This document shows, piece after piece, positions 49,140-58,416 of a DNA stretch of 64,000 bases. This DNA is from an uncultured Neomegalonema sp. (GTDB lineage Bacteria; Pseudomonadota; Alphaproteobacteria; Rhodobacterales; Rhodobacteraceae). Under the pieces are notes generated by a model. It made no database searches and had not been told where the DNA came from. It worked only from the letters and a program-made list of their open reading frames with translations. The stretch spans positions 1 through 64,000 of the forward strand of contig CALDSD010000098.1 in NCBI GenBank assembly GCA_937911325.1, read 5' to 3'. How positions within the stretch are numbered: position 1 is the first letter of the stretch; every line of letters begins with the position of its first letter. Made by a program: the position numbers and the translations under genes.

Positions 49140-50339
49140 TCAGGTTGTCGCGCGCTCGTCGCCGAGGCCCCGCGCCAGCCACACGCCGACGAGCAGGATC
49201 CCAAAGGAAACGCCGGCCAGCGCGGCCCAGCCAAAAGCGTCGTAGATCGCTCCGAGCGCAAACGCGCCGACGAGCCCGCCCAGATAATAACTCGAGAGAT
49301 AAAGTCCGTTCGCCGCCGCATGCGCATGCGTCGCTGTGCGTCCGACAAACCCGGACACCGCCGCTTGGGCGAAGAACAATCCGACGCCGATGAAAGCGAG
49401 ACCCGTCAACACCAGCCACAATGCGCCTGACAGCGTTGCGCCAATTCCGGCGGCGGTGATCAGCGCTCCGATGCAAAAACTCCAACCGACGCCCCATCGC
49501 CGCGCCAGTCTGCCCGCGCTTGGCGTGGTCAGCAGCGCCGGAAGAAACACAAAGTAGACGGCGCCCAGCATTGCCGGATCGAGCCCAAGCCGGGGGCTCA
49601 CCAACTCGAAGTTCACATAGGTGTAGAGGCCAACGAACAAGAACAGGATGATGAATCCGATCATAAAGCTCGCGCGCAGCTTTGGATGACCAAGATGCGC
49701 CTTCCAGGCGTCAAGCGGCCTTTCTTCAGAGCGAACGCGCGGGCCCGAGGTCGATCCAATGAACATGTAAGCGAAGAGCGCTCCGAGAAGATTGAGCGCC
49801 GCAAAGGCGAAGAAACTGCCGGCCAGTCCGATCTCTTCGGCGAGCGAGCCCGCCATCAATCGACCAAACAGGTTTGAGGCGACGTTTCCGGTGATGTAGG
49901 CGGCCATGGCGCCGGACGCAGCCGTAATATCGCACTGTTCCGAGAGGTAGGTCATCGTCAAGGTGAAGGCCGCGGCCATGAACACGCCTTGCGCGATGCG
50001 CAGCAGCGCAAACAGGGTCACGTCGGACACCAGGCCAAGTAAGAGCGTCGGGATGGCGAGCAAAGCAAGGCTCATCCAGATGCCGCGTTTGCGGTCAATC
50101 CGATCGGCGAACCACGCGACCGTGAGACCCGACACCGCCATGCCAAAGGTCGAGGCGTTCACCGCCACGCCCATGGTCGCGGGATCTACGCCGTAGGCCT
50201 CGACCAGCCTGGGCAGCAGGGCTTGCGAGCCGAAGAGGTCGATCAGCGTCAAGAAGCTGATGATCGCGATGATGGTTCCGCGGCGAAGAAAGTCGCGCGG
50301 CCGCTCGCCCTTCAGCGCATCCTGGACGGTGAATGACAT
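49140..50339 (-). CDS. MFS transporter (YnfM-like)
   Basis: A 399-residue transporter with twelve predicted helices. The loop GLTVAWFADRIDRKRGIWMS after helix 2 is the MFS signature, and LLRIAQGVFMAAAFTLTMTYL is a typical helix 4. Such proteins of this size are drug or small-metabolite exporters. It lies 49 bp after the patatin-like gene and 115 bp before gatB, all on the minus strand, so co-transcription with gatB is possible but not evident. Substrate unknown. Confidence 0.87.
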   Translation of the reverse strand: MSFTVQDALKGERPRDFLRRGTIIAIISFLTLIDLFGSQALLPRLVEAYGVDPATMGVAVNASTFGMAVSGLTVAWFADRIDRKRGIWMSLALLAIPTLLLGLVSDVTLFALLRIAQGVFMAAAFTLTMTYLSEQCDITAASGAMAAYITGNVASNLFGRLMAGSLAEEIGLAGSFFAFAALNLLGALFAYMFIGSTSGPRVRSEERPLDAWKAHLGHPKLRASFMIGFIILFLFVGLYTYVNFELVSPRLGLDPAMLGAVYFVFLPALLTTPSAGRLARRWGVGWSFCIGALITAAGIGATLSGALWLVLTGLAFIGVGLFFAQAAVSGFVGRTATHAHAAANGLYLSSYYLGGLVGAFALGAIYDAFGWAALAGVSFGILLVGVWLARGLGDERATT

Positions 50340-50388
50340 GGAGCCCTCGGTTGCTTGCGGCCCGGGATGCGAGCGCGGTCACCGCTTT

Positions 50389-51495
50389 CTACGCGCTCTT
50401 CTTCCCCGAGCTTGGCGCGCCCCCTTTCGAGGGTGCGGCCTTGCGCTTGCGCGGCTTTCCGCTCGGCACGTGGGTTGGGAACAATGAGCCGACGTCCAGC
50501 GAGGAACGCGTCCCGATGCAGTCGTAGTGCTTGTCGAGCCACTGCTCCGCCGCGTCGCGGCCAATGTCGAACAGGTGGCGCAGGAACTTCCATTCCGTGT
50601 TCAGTTTGGAGGAGGCGCCCAGGGGTCGCATGCGTTTGCGCGCTTCGATCAAATGCAGCCGCATCTCGCGATGGTCCGCGCGGTTCAGATCTCCCGATTG
50701 GACAAGCTTGGTGATGTGGTCGATCGCGCGCAGTTCGTGCATCAACGCGCTGTTGAATGTGATCTCGTTGACCCGATCGAGAATATCGCGCGCGCGCTTG
50801 GGCACGCCTTCGCGGAAAATCGGATTGATCTGGATGATGGCGATATCGTCAGCGTGGCTGCCTTGAAAGAACGGGACGATCGGCGGGTTCCCCATGTAGC
50901 CGCCGTCCCAGTAGTAGTCCCCGTCGATCTCGACCGCTTGGTAGAGAAACGGCAGGCATGCCGAAGCCATCACGACGTCGATCGAGATCTCGTCGCGGTG
51001 GAACACCCGGGCCAACCCCGTCTCGACATTCGTCGCTGAGATGAAGATCCCCAGATCATGGGCGCCGCGCACCTTTTTGAAGTTCACATGCTTCTCGACC
51101 AGATCGCGCAGCGGATTGAGGTCGAAAGGATTGACGTCATACGGCGATGCGATGCGCTGCATGATGTCGAAGAACAGATAGCCGGGCGAGCGGTCGAGGC
51201 TCCAGTTGCCGGTGAGAACGTCGAGCGGACCGCGCTGGATCGGGCTTGACTGGCCGGCTTTGCTGACGGCTCTCCAGAACTCGTGAAGCGCGTGTCGGGC
51301 CCCTTCGTCTTGCGCCTGATACATGCCCTGCGTCTTGATGAGTGCTGTGATTGCTCGCGCCGTCGTGCGCGAGATCGCGTCTATCCAAAGGCGGTAATCT
51401 TCGAACAGACTGGCCACCACGCCCCACGTGAATGCCCCGTGCGCGCCGCCGCCTTGTAAGGCGAGATTGATTCGTTTTTCGTGGTGCGCTCGCAT
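50389..51495 (-). CDS. Patatin-like phospholipase family protein with destroyed nucleophile motif
   Basis: A 368-residue patatin-family protein. The oxyanion-hole sequence LALQGGGAHGAFTWGVV (residues 11-27) and the catalytic aspartate D197 in YYWDGGYMGNPP are present. The nucleophile motif, normally ISGTSAGAM, reads ISRTTARAI: R43, T45 and R47 stand where glycine, the catalytic serine and glycine should be (codons at 51355-51369 read directly). Lipase activity is therefore unlikely unless Thr replaces Ser. Otherwise length and sequence are family-like. It is divergent from gatC, with GGAGG before the ATG. The Lys/Pro-rich C-terminal tail (about residues 345-368) is presumably disordered. Confidence 0.85.
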   Translation of the reverse strand: MRAHHEKRINLALQGGGAHGAFTWGVVASLFEDYRLWIDAISRTTARAITALIKTQGMYQAQDEGARHALHEFWRAVSKAGQSSPIQRGPLDVLTGNWSLDRSPGYLFFDIMQRIASPYDVNPFDLNPLRDLVEKHVNFKKVRGAHDLGIFISATNVETGLARVFHRDEISIDVVMASACLPFLYQAVEIDGDYYWDGGYMGNPPIVPFFQGSHADDIAIIQINPIFREGVPKRARDILDRVNEITFNSALMHELRAIDHITKLVQSGDLNRADHREMRLHLIEARKRMRPLGASSKLNTEWKFLRHLFDIGRDAAEQWLDKHYDCIGTRSSLDVGSLFPTHVPSGKPRKRKAAPSKGGAPSSGKKSA

Positions 51496-51717
51496 GGCCC
51501 GACCTCCGGTTGCACGGTCTCAGAAAGACGCGTTTCCCGCTCTGCAGCAAGTTTCATGTTGCAGCGCGTCAAATGGAAATCACAAAATATCTCTAGTCGG
51601 TGTTCTGTGAACACGCCGTGAACTTCCAAAGTCTCGCGCCGATCGTCCGGACACGGGCCTTGCGCAGTTGGGCGTATCAGTCTAGCGGCTAGATCACGAA
51701 ACAGCCTGGAGTTCGCA

Positions 51718-52005
51718 ATGTCCGTCGACGTCGCCACCGTCAAGAAGGTCGCGCATCTCGCGCGCATCGCCGTGACCGAAGAGGAAGCGGCGCCGCTAAC
51801 CGACGAACTCAACAATATCCTTGGGTGGGTTGAGCAGCTTGGCGAGGTGGATGTGGAGGGCGTTGATCCAATGACCTCGGTCACGCCGATGCGCTTGAAG
51901 CGCCGCGAGGACGTTGTGACGGCTGGCGACGACGCCGCCTCGGCCTTGGCGAATGCGCCAGAGGCTCGGGAAGGGTTTTTCGTCGTTCCAAAAGTTGTTG
52001 AATAA
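51718..52005 (+). CDS. gatC: Aspartyl/glutamyl-tRNA(Asn/Gln) amidotransferase subunit C
   Basis: A 95-residue GatC, which tethers GatA to GatB. It carries the family segments [20 protein letters not shown] at the N-terminus, [20 protein letters not shown] in the middle, and [14 protein letters not shown] at the end. The start ATG follows GGAG. In this window it is separated from gatA by a gene for a small secreted protein. Confidence 0.97.
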   Translation: MSVDVATVKKVAHLARIAVTEEEAAPLTDELNNILGWVEQLGEVDVEGVDPMTSVTPMRLKRREDVVTAGDDAASALANAPEAREGFFVVPKVVE

Positions 52006-52181
52006 CAACAGACTACAACGCCCGATTGCGAAGCCTTGAGCGTTCTTCGCTGTGGCGAAATTGATTGTAAACGAGAAACAAACAACCTTGTGACTGCTCT
52101 GGGGTGGTTTTCCCCGGACGACTTCCCCACCTTTTGATCTTGAGGAGCGGCCGGTTGGTCGAACTCAAGGGGAGAAGCACA

Positions 52182-52493
52182 ATGACCTTTTTGCGTACCG
52201 CGACCGTTTTGGCGATTCTGGCTGTTTCAGCGGCCCCCGCGCTGGCCAATAGCGACGGGTTTTCAGGGTTCGGTCCTGATGCGCCTCCAGGGGTGACGAC
52301 GCCGGATCTCGCGGTGGATCCAGATCTGCGCGATCGCGAGTCGATTCGGGTTTACGGCGATGAAGTCCGCCTGCAGGGCGATCAGCCGTTTACGCCGATC
52401 AACGAATTCGCTGGACAGACTTACAAGACCGACCCGGGCATCATCGGCGGCGCGTTGGGCCGTTTCAAGAACTCGATTTTCGGCGGCGAGTAA
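52182..52493 (+). CDS. Small exported protein between gatC and gatA
   Basis: A 103-residue protein with a clear signal peptide (residues 1-22, FLRTATVLAILAVSAAPALA) and a short mature domain rich in Gly, Pro and Asp (DGFSGFGPDAPPGVTTPDLA); no cysteine, lipobox or known motif is seen. It is preceded by AGGGGAGAAG, a strong ribosome-binding site, so it is a real gene. It may share a transcript with gatC or use its own promoter in the 176-bp gap before it. Function unknown. Confidence 0.75.
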   Translation: MTFLRTATVLAILAVSAAPALANSDGFSGFGPDAPPGVTTPDLAVDPDLRDRESIRVYGDEVRLQGDQPFTPINEFAGQTYKTDPGIIGGALGRFKNSIFGGE

Positions 52494-52628
52494 GGGGAAC
52501 GGCGGTTTCACCCGCCAAGGAACAGCACAGGTCGATCAACACAGGCATTGAAGAGATGGAAGCGTCTCGGATAGAGGAGCGGGATTGTCGCCGCGCCTCG
52601 CCGCCGAGGCGCTTCGTGCTTTTTGATG

Positions 52629-54152
52629 ATGGGGTTTTCGCCCGTGACCGATACGCCCGCCGATCTTCCGAAACTCACCATCGCCGAGGCCCGAGATGGT
52701 CTGCGCGCCGGCGCCTTCAGCTCCCGCGAGGTGACGCAAGCCTGCCTTGACGCGATCGACGCCGCCGATCGCCTGAACGCTGTCGTGCACAAGACGCCCG
52801 AAAAGGCTCTGGCGATGGCGGCGGCGGCGGATGAGCGCCTGAAGGCGGAGGGCGCGGCCGCTCCGGCCCTGTGTGGGATCCCGCTCGGGATCAAAGATCT
52901 GTTCTGCACCGAAGGCGTCGCCAGCCAGGCGGGCTCAAACATCCTTGGCGGGTTCAAACCGCCCTACGAGTCGACGGTCACGCGTCAGCTGTGGGAGCGG
53001 GGCGCGGTGATGCTGGGCAAGCTGAACATGGACGAGTTCGCCATGGGCAGCTCCAACGAAACGTCCTGCTATGGCCCCGTCGCCAATCCATGGCGCGTCG
53101 ACGGCGGCAACAGCGACCTCACGCCCGGCGGGTCGTCCGGCGGCTCGGCCGCAGCGGTTGCGGCGGATCTGTGCCTCGGCGCGACCGGAAACGCTACGGG
53201 CGGCTCTATCCGTCAGCCGGCGGCGTTCACCGGGATTGTCGGCATCAAGCCAACCTATGGGCGGTGCTCGCGGTGGGGGATCGTCGCGTTTGCGTCTTCG
53301 CTGGATCAGGCCGGCCCGATGACAAAGACGGTCCGCGACGCCGCGATCATGCGTGAGGCGATGTGTGGCGAGGACCCACAGGATTCGACATCCGCAGACA
53401 TGCCCGTTCCGAACTTCGTGGCGGCTCTGACCGGAGACATCAAGGGCAAGAAGATCGGCGTGCCGAAGGAGTATCGTCTGGACGGCATGCCCGCTTCGAT
53501 CGAGAAGCTCTGGGAGCAAGGCGTCGCCTGGGTGAAGGACGCCGGCGCGGAGATCGTCGACATCTCGCTGCCGCACACCAAATACGCGTTGCCGGTCTAT
53601 TACATCATCGCCCCGGCGGAGGCCTCCTCGAACCTCGCCCGTTACGATGGGGTGAAGTATGGCCATCGCGCCGATGCGGCGCCGGGCGACGGCGTCATTG
53701 AAATGTACGAGAAGACCCGTGCCGAGGGGTTTGGATCCGAGGTCAAGAGACGTGTGTTGATCGGCACCTATGTGCTGTCGGCGGGCTATTACGACGCCTA
53801 CTACTTGCGCGCGCAGAAAGTCCGCACTCTGATCAAGCAGGACTTTGAAAAGGTCTACGCCGACGGCGTCGATGCGATCCTGACGCCGGCGACGCCGTCG
53901 GCCGCCTTTGCTCTGGGCGATCCGACCTACGCCGAAGACCCGGTCAAAATGTATCTCAACGACGTCTTCACAGTGACCGTCAACTTGGCGGGACTTCCTG
54001 GCGTCTCGATCCCAGCGGGCTTCGATGAAGAAGGCTTGCCGCTGGGACTTCAGTTGATCGGCCAGCCGTGGGGCGAGGCCGACCTTTTGAACACGGCCTA
54101 TGCGCTCGAACAGGCTGCCGGTTTCAGCGCCAAGCCAAAGAGGTGGTGGTGA
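52629..54152 (+). CDS. gatA: Glutamyl-tRNA(Gln)/aspartyl-tRNA(Asn) amidotransferase subunit A
   Basis: The amidase subunit of GatCAB, about 507 residues. The amidase catalytic triad region is intact: lysine in [11 protein letters not shown], the cis-serine in [16 protein letters not shown] and the nucleophile in [15 protein letters not shown]. It generates ammonia from glutamine for amidation of misacylated tRNA. Start choice is uncertain: ATGs at 52626 and 52629 lack a good ribosome-binding site, while the GTG at 52644 follows GGGG at a suitable distance and gives [13 protein letters not shown], closer to homologues. The stop overlaps the next gene (GTGA). Confidence 0.95.
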   Translation: MGFSPVTDTPADLPKLTIAEARDGLRAGAFSSREVTQACLDAIDAADRLNAVVHKTPEKALAMAAAADERLKAEGAAAPALCGIPLGIKDLFCTEGVASQAGSNILGGFKPPYESTVTRQLWERGAVMLGKLNMDEFAMGSSNETSCYGPVANPWRVDGGNSDLTPGGSSGGSAAAVAADLCLGATGNATGGSIRQPAAFTGIVGIKPTYGRCSRWGIVAFASSLDQAGPMTKTVRDAAIMREAMCGEDPQDSTSADMPVPNFVAALTGDIKGKKIGVPKEYRLDGMPASIEKLWEQGVAWVKDAGAEIVDISLPHTKYALPVYYIIAPAEASSNLARYDGVKYGHRADAAPGDGVIEMYEKTRAEGFGSEVKRRVLIGTYVLSAGYYDAYYLRAQKVRTLIKQDFEKVYADGVDAILTPATPSAAFALGDPTYAEDPVKMYLNDVFTVTVNLAGLPGVSIPAGFDEEGLPLGLQLIGQPWGEADLLNTAYALEQAAGFSAKPKRWW

Positions 54153-54625
54153 GCGACATCCGGCTGCGCCCCGCCGCCCCGGCGGACCGGATTTCGGTCT
54201 TGAACATGACGGACCAGCTGGCGAGCTTTGAGCCGCCGGCGTGGCGCAGCCGCGAGATGATCGCGCACGGCGACAAACCGGGCATCAGGGCGCATTTCGA
54301 GCAGCGACCGGGACGCAGCGAAGCCGATCTTACGGTGGCGACAGCGGGAAACGGGGCGCTGCTCGGGTTCGTCTGGACCATCGCAAAGACGGATTTCTTC
54401 ACCGGCGAGCGCACCGCGCATCTCGAGGTGCTGGTCGTCGACGCGGGCGCGAGGGGGCGCGGGCTTGGGCGATTGTTGCTCGCCCGCTCGGAGGAATGGG
54501 CGCGAGAGATCGGCGCCGGACTGCTGACGCTCAACTCTTTCCCCAGCAATGGGGCCGCACGCGGTCTTTATGAGGCGAACGGCTTTGAGGTCGAGCTGCT
54601 GCGATACGCCAAACCGCTGGACTGA
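54149..54625 (+). CDS. GNAT-family N-acetyltransferase
   Basis: A 158-residue acetyltransferase. Motif A is [20 protein letters not shown] with the acetyl-CoA loop ARGRGLG, and the C-terminal [20 protein letters not shown] is the usual motif B. The GTG start at 54149 overlaps the gatA stop by four bases and the stop overlaps the next gene by one base (TGATG), so it is co-translated in the gatA unit. Substrate unknown. Confidence 0.85.
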   Translation: MSDIRLRPAAPADRISVLNMTDQLASFEPPAWRSREMIAHGDKPGIRAHFEQRPGRSEADLTVATAGNGALLGFVWTIAKTDFFTGERTAHLEVLVVDAGARGRGLGRLLLARSEEWAREIGAGLLTLNSFPSNGAARGLYEANGFEVELLRYAKPLD

Positions 54626-54891
54626 TGCCCCGATCGCCGCGTTTTGTAACCTTCGACCCCGAACAGCTGAGACTGGCGTTGGGCGACATGGCGGACCCTC
54701 TCGGCGAACAACCGATCATCCGGCGTGCGCTCAAGGGGCGCCCGCTAGACCGGGCGCAGCAAGCCTGGTTGAAAAAGAAGCTTCTGCGCGCCTGGCTTCC
54801 GGACGAGGTCGACCATCGCTCCGGCGCGTACGCCAAGGCAAAGCGCGAGATCCGTTTGCTGTTGCACAGGGCCTCCCGCCCAACCGCTTGA
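54625..54891 (+). CDS. Small basic protein of unknown function
   Basis: An 88-residue, basic, soluble protein (QQAWLKKKLLRAWLPDEVDH) with no known motif. Its ATG overlaps the stop of the preceding acetyltransferase (TGATG), which is the main evidence that it is translated. It could be a nucleic-acid-binding helix bundle. I do not recognise a family. Confidence 0.55.
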   Translation: MPRSPRFVTFDPEQLRLALGDMADPLGEQPIIRRALKGRPLDRAQQAWLKKKLLRAWLPDEVDHRSGAYAKAKREIRLLLHRASRPTA

Positions 54892-54952
54892 TGCGCGCCT
54901 GGTTTTGATCGGGTAGTCTATCGGCTCGCAACGCAGGCTCGGAGTTTCAGAC

Positions 54953-55657
54953 ATGACCACTTGGAAAATCACTTGGCTCGGCCATTCGGGCTTTCGCATC
55001 GAGACGAGCGGGCAGGTTCTGCTGATCGATCCGTGGCTTCGCGGCAATCCGAGTTTTGACGAGAGCCGGTTCGATGAGGCGGTCGCGGGCGCGACTCACA
55101 TCCTTCTGAGCCATGGGCACGACGACCACGCCTCCTCCGCGAAGGAGATCGCCGAGAAGACCGGCGCGACGGTCATCGGCATCTACGACATGATCAGCTT
55201 TCTCGGCATTGACGGCGCTGTGGGCATGAACAAGGGGGGCACGGTCGATCTTGGCGCTGACGGGGGCGCGGTGGCGGCGACCCTGGTCCATGCGGTGCAC
55301 AGCTCTTCGACGATGGTCGACGGAAAGCCGGTCTACCTTGGCGGCGAAGGCGGCTGGATGATCGAGTCGGGTGGGGAGACGCTCTATTTCATGGGCGACA
55401 CGGATGTTTTCGCCGACATGGAGATCCTTGAGGATCTGCACCACCCGGTCATCGGGATCGTCACGATCGGCGGGCATTTCACAATGGGCGCGCGACGGGC
55501 GGCCTATGCATGCAAGAAGTTCTTCGACTTCGCAGCCGTCATCCCATGTCACTACGGCACGTTCCCGCTTCTCGCGCAGTCCGCGGACGACTTCGCCGCC
55601 GAGATGAGCGGCGTGCGCGTCGAGGCGCCGGCTGTGATGGAGACGATAGAGCTTTGA
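54953..55657 (+). CDS. UPF0173-type metal-dependent hydrolase (metallo-beta-lactamase fold)
   Basis: A 234-residue hydrolase of the UPF0173/YtkL group. It starts ITWLGHSGFRIETSGQVLLI and contains the intact metal motif LSHGHDDH (HxHxDH), HAVHSSS and GDTDVFADMEI; VIPCHYGTFPLLAQ completes the site. Activity on lactones or phosphoesters is undetermined. This protein is frequently near gatC/gatA in alphaproteobacteria, which matches here. Confidence 0.9.
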   Translation: MTTWKITWLGHSGFRIETSGQVLLIDPWLRGNPSFDESRFDEAVAGATHILLSHGHDDHASSAKEIAEKTGATVIGIYDMISFLGIDGAVGMNKGGTVDLGADGGAVAATLVHAVHSSSTMVDGKPVYLGGEGGWMIESGGETLYFMGDTDVFADMEILEDLHHPVIGIVTIGGHFTMGARRAAYACKKFFDFAAVIPCHYGTFPLLAQSADDFAAEMSGVRVEAPAVMETIEL

Positions 55658-55659
55658 CC

Positions 55660-56379
55660 ATGAAGATCGTGCGGAATGCGTTGGTTTTTGTAGTTCTGAC
55701 GATTCCTGCTTCTGGCGTCGCGGCGCAGAGTTGCGACTCCCCGAGCGACGACTGCGGCCGCCTGATTTCTGCTTCTTGCCTCAAGCGCGCCGGAGCGGGC
55801 GTTCTCGAGGCCGGCGCGGCGCCTGGAGAGACGAGTGTCGCAGCTGTCGGTGACAGTTGCGCCAAGCAATTCGACGACTACCGCGCTTGTCTCACAGAAG
55901 TAACCAAGCGCTGCGGCGCCGCTCCGGCGGCGCGAGCGGGAGCAAGCGACTGCACTCCGTTTCAGGAGCAGGCGTTGTTTCAAGCGGCGCAGTCTGATCC
56001 TGCGCGCATAGCGTCGTTTGAAACCGCTTGTCCTAACAGCCCTTTGTTGGCGCTGTTAGATGACCGCGTCACAACCACCGTCGGGGTGAGCGAAGCGCTT
56101 CTGAGGATCGATGTGGATGCAGGCTATTCGGTCACTGACAGCTGTACGATCTCAGTTCCGCTGACGGATGGCCGCGTGGATTTTTCAGATGGGGTCACCT
56201 GTGGCGACTCGGTGATCCAGCTGACGTTGAAGGCGACGCCCGATGGGGATCTAGAGGATGGTCGCGTCGTGTTTGAAACCCAAGGCGGGTGGCCCCTGAT
56301 TGTTAGTCTGTCCGGAAGCGATTGGAGCTTCTCAGGGCGCCGCAGAGCCAATCAGGCGTTAGTTGTCCGAGTCGACTGA
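55660..56379 (+). CDS. Exported Cys-containing protein of unknown function
   Basis: A 239-residue protein with a signal peptide (residues 1-22, cleavage near GVAA-QSC). The mature protein has about twelve cysteines, mostly in the first 110 residues (CDSPSDDCGRLISASC, CAKQFDDYRACLTEVTKRC), consistent with several disulfides, and then a beta-rich C-terminal half. The ATG at 55660 lies two bases after the preceding stop. I know no family for it; periplasmic location is inferred from the signal peptide. Confidence 0.72.
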   Translation: MKIVRNALVFVVLTIPASGVAAQSCDSPSDDCGRLISASCLKRAGAGVLEAGAAPGETSVAAVGDSCAKQFDDYRACLTEVTKRCGAAPAARAGASDCTPFQEQALFQAAQSDPARIASFETACPNSPLLALLDDRVTTTVGVSEALLRIDVDAGYSVTDSCTISVPLTDGRVDFSDGVTCGDSVIQLTLKATPDGDLEDGRVVFETQGGWPLIVSLSGSDWSFSGRRRANQALVVRVD

Positions 56380-56497
56380 CCCCCCTGCGAAGAGCGTCGA
56401 TGATCCGAGCTGGACAAGGGCCTCGGTCGGCGTTTGCCGCTTACCATTAAGCCGCCGCCGCTTGCCGTGTCGAGACCACGTGAACGTCGAGGCCACG

Positions 56498-56953
56498 TCA
56501 ACGTCGTCGCTCAAAAAAGTCGCGCAGAAGCTGCGCGCTTTCCTCTCCCGCAATGCCGCCATAGACCTCGGGCGCATGGTGGCAGGTTGGGTGTGAAAAG
56601 ACGCGCGGCCCATGCTCGACACCGCCGCTTTTGGGGTCTTCGGCGCCGTAGTAGACCCGCCTCAGGCGCGCCGCGGAGATGGCTCCGGCGCACATCGGAC
56701 AGGGTTCCAGCGTGACATAGAGATCAAGACCCGTCAGGCGCTCGGCGCCGCGCGTCGCGCAGGCGTCTCGAATGGCGAGGATCTCTGCATGCGCCGTAGG
56801 ATCGTTGAGCTCTCGGGGCCGATTGCCGGCGCGGGCGACGATCTCGCCCAGCGTTGGGTCGACGATCACTGCGCCCACCGGCGTTTCGCCGCGCTCGCCA
56901 GAGGCGCGGGCCTCTTCCAGCGCCGCGTCCATGAAACTCGTGAAGCTGCTCAT
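56498..56953 (-). CDS. tadA: tRNA-specific adenosine deaminase
   Basis: A 151-residue zinc deaminase that converts adenosine 34 of tRNA(Arg) to inosine. Zinc site: H55 and the proton shuttle E57 in AHAEILAI, and C85/C88 in PCPMCAGAI. Length and the C-terminal RRVYYGAEDPKSGG segment agree with TadA. It overlaps the preceding acetyltransferase gene by four bases (ATGA). Confidence 0.92.
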   Translation of the reverse strand: MSSFTSFMDAALEEARASGERGETPVGAVIVDPTLGEIVARAGNRPRELNDPTAHAEILAIRDACATRGAERLTGLDLYVTLEPCPMCAGAISAARLRRVYYGAEDPKSGGVEHGPRVFSHPTCHHAPEVYGGIAGEESAQLLRDFFERRR

Positions 56954-57501
56954 ATCTCTCGACGATAAACCACATGTCGCAACTCCGCCCAGAGCGCGTC
57001 GCGTTCATACACGAAACCAAGCTTCTCCATCACACGGATCGACGCCGCGTTGCCGGGAAGGGTCCAGCTCGCGACCGAGGGCGCCAGGCCGGGAGCGTCT
57101 TGCGTAAGGACTTTTCGCATCGCCTCTGTCGCATAGCCTTTGCCTTGATAGGCTGGCAAGATCGCCCAAAGCGCTTCTATTTCATCGAAGCCGTGAAACC
57201 GAGAGCGTCGCAGTCCCGCGTAGCCGATCTCCCTTGGACCGGTCGCCCTCAACACGTATGGGCCGAAGCCGTCCGCCGCCCAGGACTCGGCGAGACGGTT
57301 CGCGATGCCCTGCGAGCGGGCCTCTGACGCCGGGATCTGCCCGGGGCCTTCGGGCCCGCGCAACCACGGGCCTGAGGCTGGATCCGTCTGCAGCGCGTGG
57401 ATAAGGGGCCAGTCCGCGCGCGTGAACGGCCGGCCGGTCAGCCGGTCAGTCTTGAGCACGGGCGCCGCCATGGCGCCGCTGTCGCCGATCGTCTCGTCCA
57501 T
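56950..57501 (-). CDS. RimJ/RimL-type GNAT acetyltransferase
   Basis: A 183-residue acetyltransferase of the RimJ/RimL type: TDRLTGRPFTRADWPLIHAL at the N-terminus, YQGKGYATEAM as the acetyl-CoA loop, and GNAASIRVMEKLGFVYERD as the characteristic C-terminal motif. The start could be the ATG at 57501 or at 57471 (MAAPVLKTDRL); neither has a convincing ribosome-binding site. It is translationally coupled to tadA. A protein N-terminal or metabolite amine is the likely acceptor. Confidence 0.83.
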   Translation of the reverse strand: MDETIGDSGAMAAPVLKTDRLTGRPFTRADWPLIHALQTDPASGPWLRGPEGPGQIPASEARSQGIANRLAESWAADGFGPYVLRATGPREIGYAGLRRSRFHGFDEIEALWAILPAYQGKGYATEAMRKVLTQDAPGLAPSVASWTLPGNAASIRVMEKLGFVYERDALWAELRHVVYRREI

Positions 57502-57561
57502 AACCGGATCATGCGCGTGAGAGCGTTTGCGCTTCAAGCGCTGCAGAGGATAGAGAAGCGC

Positions 57562-58416
57562 ATGACGGACGTTTCCAATCCAAATCAGCCGCAACGCATC
57601 GCCAAAGTTCTTGCGCGCGCCGGCGTCGCCTCCCGCCGGGACGCCGAGCGCATGATTGCGGCCGGGCGGGTCTCGGTGAATGGGGAGACGCTCAGCAGTC
57701 CCGCTCGCAACGTCACCGCGTCGGACGTCATTCTCGTCGACGACAAGCCCATCGCCGCAACTGAGCCCTCGCGTCTTTGGCGCTACCACAAGCCCAGCGG
57801 ACTGGTGACGACGGCGCGAGACGAGAAGGGGCGGGAGACGATTTTTGATCATCTGCCGGATGGTCTGCCGCGAGTGATGCCGGTCGGACGCCTCGATCTG
57901 ACGTCGGAAGGGTTGTTGCTGCTGACCAATGCCGGCGAGTTGAAGCGCCGGCTTGAACTGCCGTCGACCGGCTGGGTCCGCAAGTACCGGGTGCGCGTTC
58001 ACGGCGAACCGACGGCGGACAAGCTGAAGCCTCTGATCGAGGGCATGACGGTGGACGGCGTGCGGTATCTGCCGATGCTGGTGACCGTTGATCGACAGCA
58101 GGGAGCCAACGCTTGGCTGACCGTGGGGTTGCGTGAAGGCAAGAACCGAGAGATCCGCCGCGCCATGGACGCCGTGGGATTGCCGGTGACGCGATTGATC
58201 CGGACGGCTTACGGGCCGTTCCGTCTTGGAGAGCTGGGCAAGGGCGGCGTGGAGGAAGTGCGCGCGCGGGCGATGAAGCAGCATCTCGGCCTTGATCTGG
58301 AGACCCCGCATCAGCGTGAGCAGAGCGCCCGCGAAAAGACGGGTTCGCAGCGCCGCAGCTCGGCTAAACCTCCCGCCAGCGCCGTCTCGCCACGCGGCCG
58401 TCGGCGTTCGTCCTGA
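57562..58416 (+). CDS. rluB: 23S rRNA pseudouridine(2605) synthase, RluB type
   Basis: A 284-residue pseudouridine synthase of the RsuA/RluB/RluE family. An N-terminal S4 domain (RIAKVLARAGVASRRDAERM) precedes the catalytic domain with VGRLDLTSEGLLLLTN, whose aspartate is the nucleophile. GLREGKNREIRRAMDAVGLP is the usual C-terminal signature. It lies next to tadA, a common arrangement in alphaproteobacteria. The last 53 bases overlap the convergent gene at 58364. Confidence 0.92.
   Translation: MTDVSNPNQPQRIAKVLARAGVASRRDAERMIAAGRVSVNGETLSSPARNVTASDVILVDDKPIAATEPSRLWRYHKPSGLVTTARDEKGRETIFDHLPDGLPRVMPVGRLDLTSEGLLLLTNAGELKRRLELPSTGWVRKYRVRVHGEPTADKLKPLIEGMTVDGVRYLPMLVTVDRQQGANAWLTVGLREGKNREIRRAMDAVGLPVTRLIRTAYGPFRLGELGKGGVEEVRARAMKQHLGLDLETPHQREQSAREKTGSQRRSSAKPPASAVSPRGRRRSS

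Noticed and set aside
48086-49393. 435-codon plus-strand frame opposite gatB
   Set aside because: gatB on the minus strand is complete and intact.
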